Below are positions 62,873 through 64,000 of a stretch of DNA of 64,000 nt, one piece after another. Under the pieces are notes generated by a model that was not told where the DNA came from, searched no databases, and saw nothing but the letters and a program-made list of their open reading frames with translations. Source of the DNA: Thermoplasmatota archaeon (GTDB lineage: Archaea > Thermoplasmatota > Poseidoniia > Poseidoniales > Thalassarchaeaceae); the NCBI GenBank assembly GCA_030828405.1, contig JAURCP010000007.1:1-64000 (forward strand), read 5' to 3'. The position numbers and the translations under genes were made by a program. How positions within the stretch are numbered: position 1 is the stretch's first letter; each line of letters starts with the position of its first letter.

Positions 62873-64000
62873 TCATCGACGGCCCTTTCTGCCTTTACCT
62901 CTTTTAGATTTACCAGAATTATATTCCCAATTTCTTCCTGGTTTATTAGACCATGAACTAGCATCAAAATTCGAGTCACTATTTTTTTGTAACTTCTTTC
63001 TTAAACCTCTAGGGAGCTCTTGTACAGAATTAACATCTAATTTCAAGCCTAAATCTTGTTCAAGTTTACGAATTCCTTCTCCACCGGGTCCAATCATAGA
63101 GCCTATTGCAGAATCATCAATGTAAATTACGGCAGCAGAGTCAGTGATCAATTTTGCATGTTTAACTGTAATTCCAGTTAGCCTTGTAGCCTCTCTCTTG
63201 AGTTCTTCTGCAGCTAATTTCCAAGCAGGACTCCCTCCATCTTCGTTAGAATCAGTGACGGGAACTACTGCAATTTCAGAACCAAATGCAAACATTTCAT
63301 GAGTCAAACGATTGGAGGGGAACTCACGAATTTCAATAACAGGGCGACTCAAATCAGATTCCATCCCTGATGGTGCTCTGACTACCATCTTTAATTCTAA
63401 TACTTGATTTATTTTTCCTTTTTCAATATGAATGACTGTATCTAGAACTTGAGAAATTAAACCTAACTCAACTTTTCCGACTAATCTTTGTATCGCTTGT
63501 AATCCACTATTAGCGTGAGTGACTCCAAGAAGTCCAACTCCTGCTAAACGTACGTCGCCAAATATCTCAAAATCTCTAGCACGACGAACTTCGTCAAAGA
63601 TTACAAAGTCGGGTCTTAGTAAGAAAATAATCTCTGCGGTTTTTTCTAAGTCACCTTCTAAAGGAGCATATTGAGTCACTCTTTGAGGTACTTGTAAGTC
63701 TCTAGGAGATTCCATAGTCTTCACCATTGCTCCCATTTCTGAATCTAAATATGAGGCTATCGCCTGTGCGAAAGTGGTCTTACCGGAACCTGGTTTACCT
63801 ACTACGAATACACCACGATGATGGTTGGATAATCTGTTCACAAGTTCGTCATCTAATTTGTAATCTGATAATTGTAAATTCGCTACTGGTCTGACAACAG
63901 TTATTTCCCAAGCATCTGAGAAAGGCGGCCAAGCACAACTTACACGTAGATCTCCGATTTGCATAACTTTACAGCCTTCACGTTCAATCTCGATGAAACA
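62873..64000 (-). CDS. PilT-type ATPase with C-terminal KH domain (5' end beyond window)
   Basis: The frame continues without a stop past 64000, so the N-terminus is missing. The visible part is a PilT/VirB11-like ATPase: VVGKPGSGKTTFAQA (Walker A), FVIFDEVRRARDFE (Walker B) and GVTHANSGLQAI. A KH-type domain follows (VIYIDDSAIGSMIGPGGEGI) and a basic tail ending KRGKGRKGRR. In archaea this architecture normally begins with a PIN domain, giving a PIN-ATPase-KH protein of about 600 residues with presumed RNA-processing function. That PIN domain would lie beyond the edge. It ends at the ALDH gene. Confidence 0.83.
   Translation of the reverse strand, partial: CFIEIEREGCKVMQIGDLRVSCAWPPFSDAWEITVVRPVANLQLSDYKLDDELVNRLSNHHRGVFVVGKPGSGKTTFAQAIASYLDSEMGAMVKTMESPRDLQVPQRVTQYAPLEGDLEKTAEIIFLLRPDFVIFDEVRRARDFEIFGDVRLAGVGLLGVTHANSGLQAIQRLVGKVELGLISQVLDTVIHIEKGKINQVLELKMVVRAPSGMESDLSRPVIEIREFPSNRLTHEMFAFGSEIAVVPVTDSNEDGGSPAWKLAAEELKREATRLTGITVKHAKLITDSAAVIYIDDSAIGSMIGPGGEGIRKLEQDLGLKLDVNSVQELPRGLRKKLQKNSDSNFDASSWSNKPGRNWEYNSGKSKRGKGRKGRR

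Noticed and set aside
1-64000. CRISPR array, transposase, integrase, phage genes or rRNA
   Set aside because: No regularly spaced direct repeats, recombinase motifs or rRNA stretches were found by reading.

Overview
The window reads as a chromosomal segment of a low-GC, aerobic, heterotrophic euryarchaeon, most likely a marine Thermoplasmatota lineage such as Marine Group II (Poseidoniales). The archaeal assignment rests on the PolD small subunit (DP1), aIF2-alpha, Nop10, Nob1, a PAC2 proteasome chaperone, eL37, eL40, eL42, eS27, membrane LonB, archaeal-type AspRS and TyrRS, an AbrB-PhoU regulator, UPF0147 and an HMG-CoA synthase. The marine heterotroph assignment rests on acyl-CoA dehydrogenases with ETF, proline-carbon and aldehyde oxidation enzymes, large surface proteins and abundant Asp/Glu-rich proteins; it is inference. 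No rRNA, transposon, integrase, CRISPR array or phage block is visible. Genes are dense (about 94% coding), many overlap by 1-20 bp, and both strands are used in short runs.

Layout. 1-4.9 kb: DedA protein (cut by the edge), Nob1, TatA, a MoaD-like protein, a SerB-like HAD phosphatase, DP1, CinA. 4.9-9.3 kb: tRNA-Val, a divergent PCMT-like methyltransferase, a HEAT protein, a SerK-like kinase, a class II CCA-adding enzyme and a GcvH-like protein. 9.4-18.8 kb: acyl-CoA dehydrogenase, HMG-CoA synthase, TyrRS, a DUF5611-like protein, an exported propeller, then a glutaryl-CoA-dehydrogenase-like enzyme with EtfB/EtfA. 18.8-27.3 kb: propeller-PKD protein, PurF, eL37, two membrane proteins, the eL42-eS27-aIF2a-Nop10-PAC2-PepE run, a SAMP/ThiS-like protein, tRNA-Ser and AIM24. 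27.3-35.4 kb: RecB-like nuclease with OB-like C-terminus, radical SAM protein, PdxT, SerC, DeoC, DEAD helicase and a protein with histone-fold-like segments.

35.6-51.6 kb: thioredoxin-CcdA fusion, AbrB-PhoU regulator facing a PiT-DUF47 phosphate transporter across a palindrome-rich gap, PAP2 phosphatase, an SSS-family transporter behind a TPP riboswitch, P5C dehydrogenase, PurA, eL40, UPF0147, a Ntn asparaginase, an MFS exporter and LonB. 51.6-64 kb: a 1,053-residue surface protein with a thioredoxin-like head, TrmI, AspRS, a 56-residue membrane protein, a tightly coupled five-gene cluster (formyltransferase, SDR, luciferase-like oxidoreductase, asparaginase II family, ALDH8-like dehydrogenase), and a PilT-like ATPase with KH domain cut by the right edge.

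Most interesting signals: (1) a complete TPP riboswitch on the minus strand just ahead of the SSS transporter, with that gene's Shine-Dalgarno inside the aptamer 3' strand; (2) a 261-residue protein with two or three histone-fold-like segments; (3) the five-gene oxidative cluster; (4) three dyad elements between the phosphate regulator and transporter; (5) a class II (bacterial/eukaryotic type) CCA-adding enzyme in an archaeal genome; (6) a GcvH-like protein without the lipoyl lysine; (7) an eL42 that has lost three of four zinc cysteines; (8) a compact SerK-like protein.
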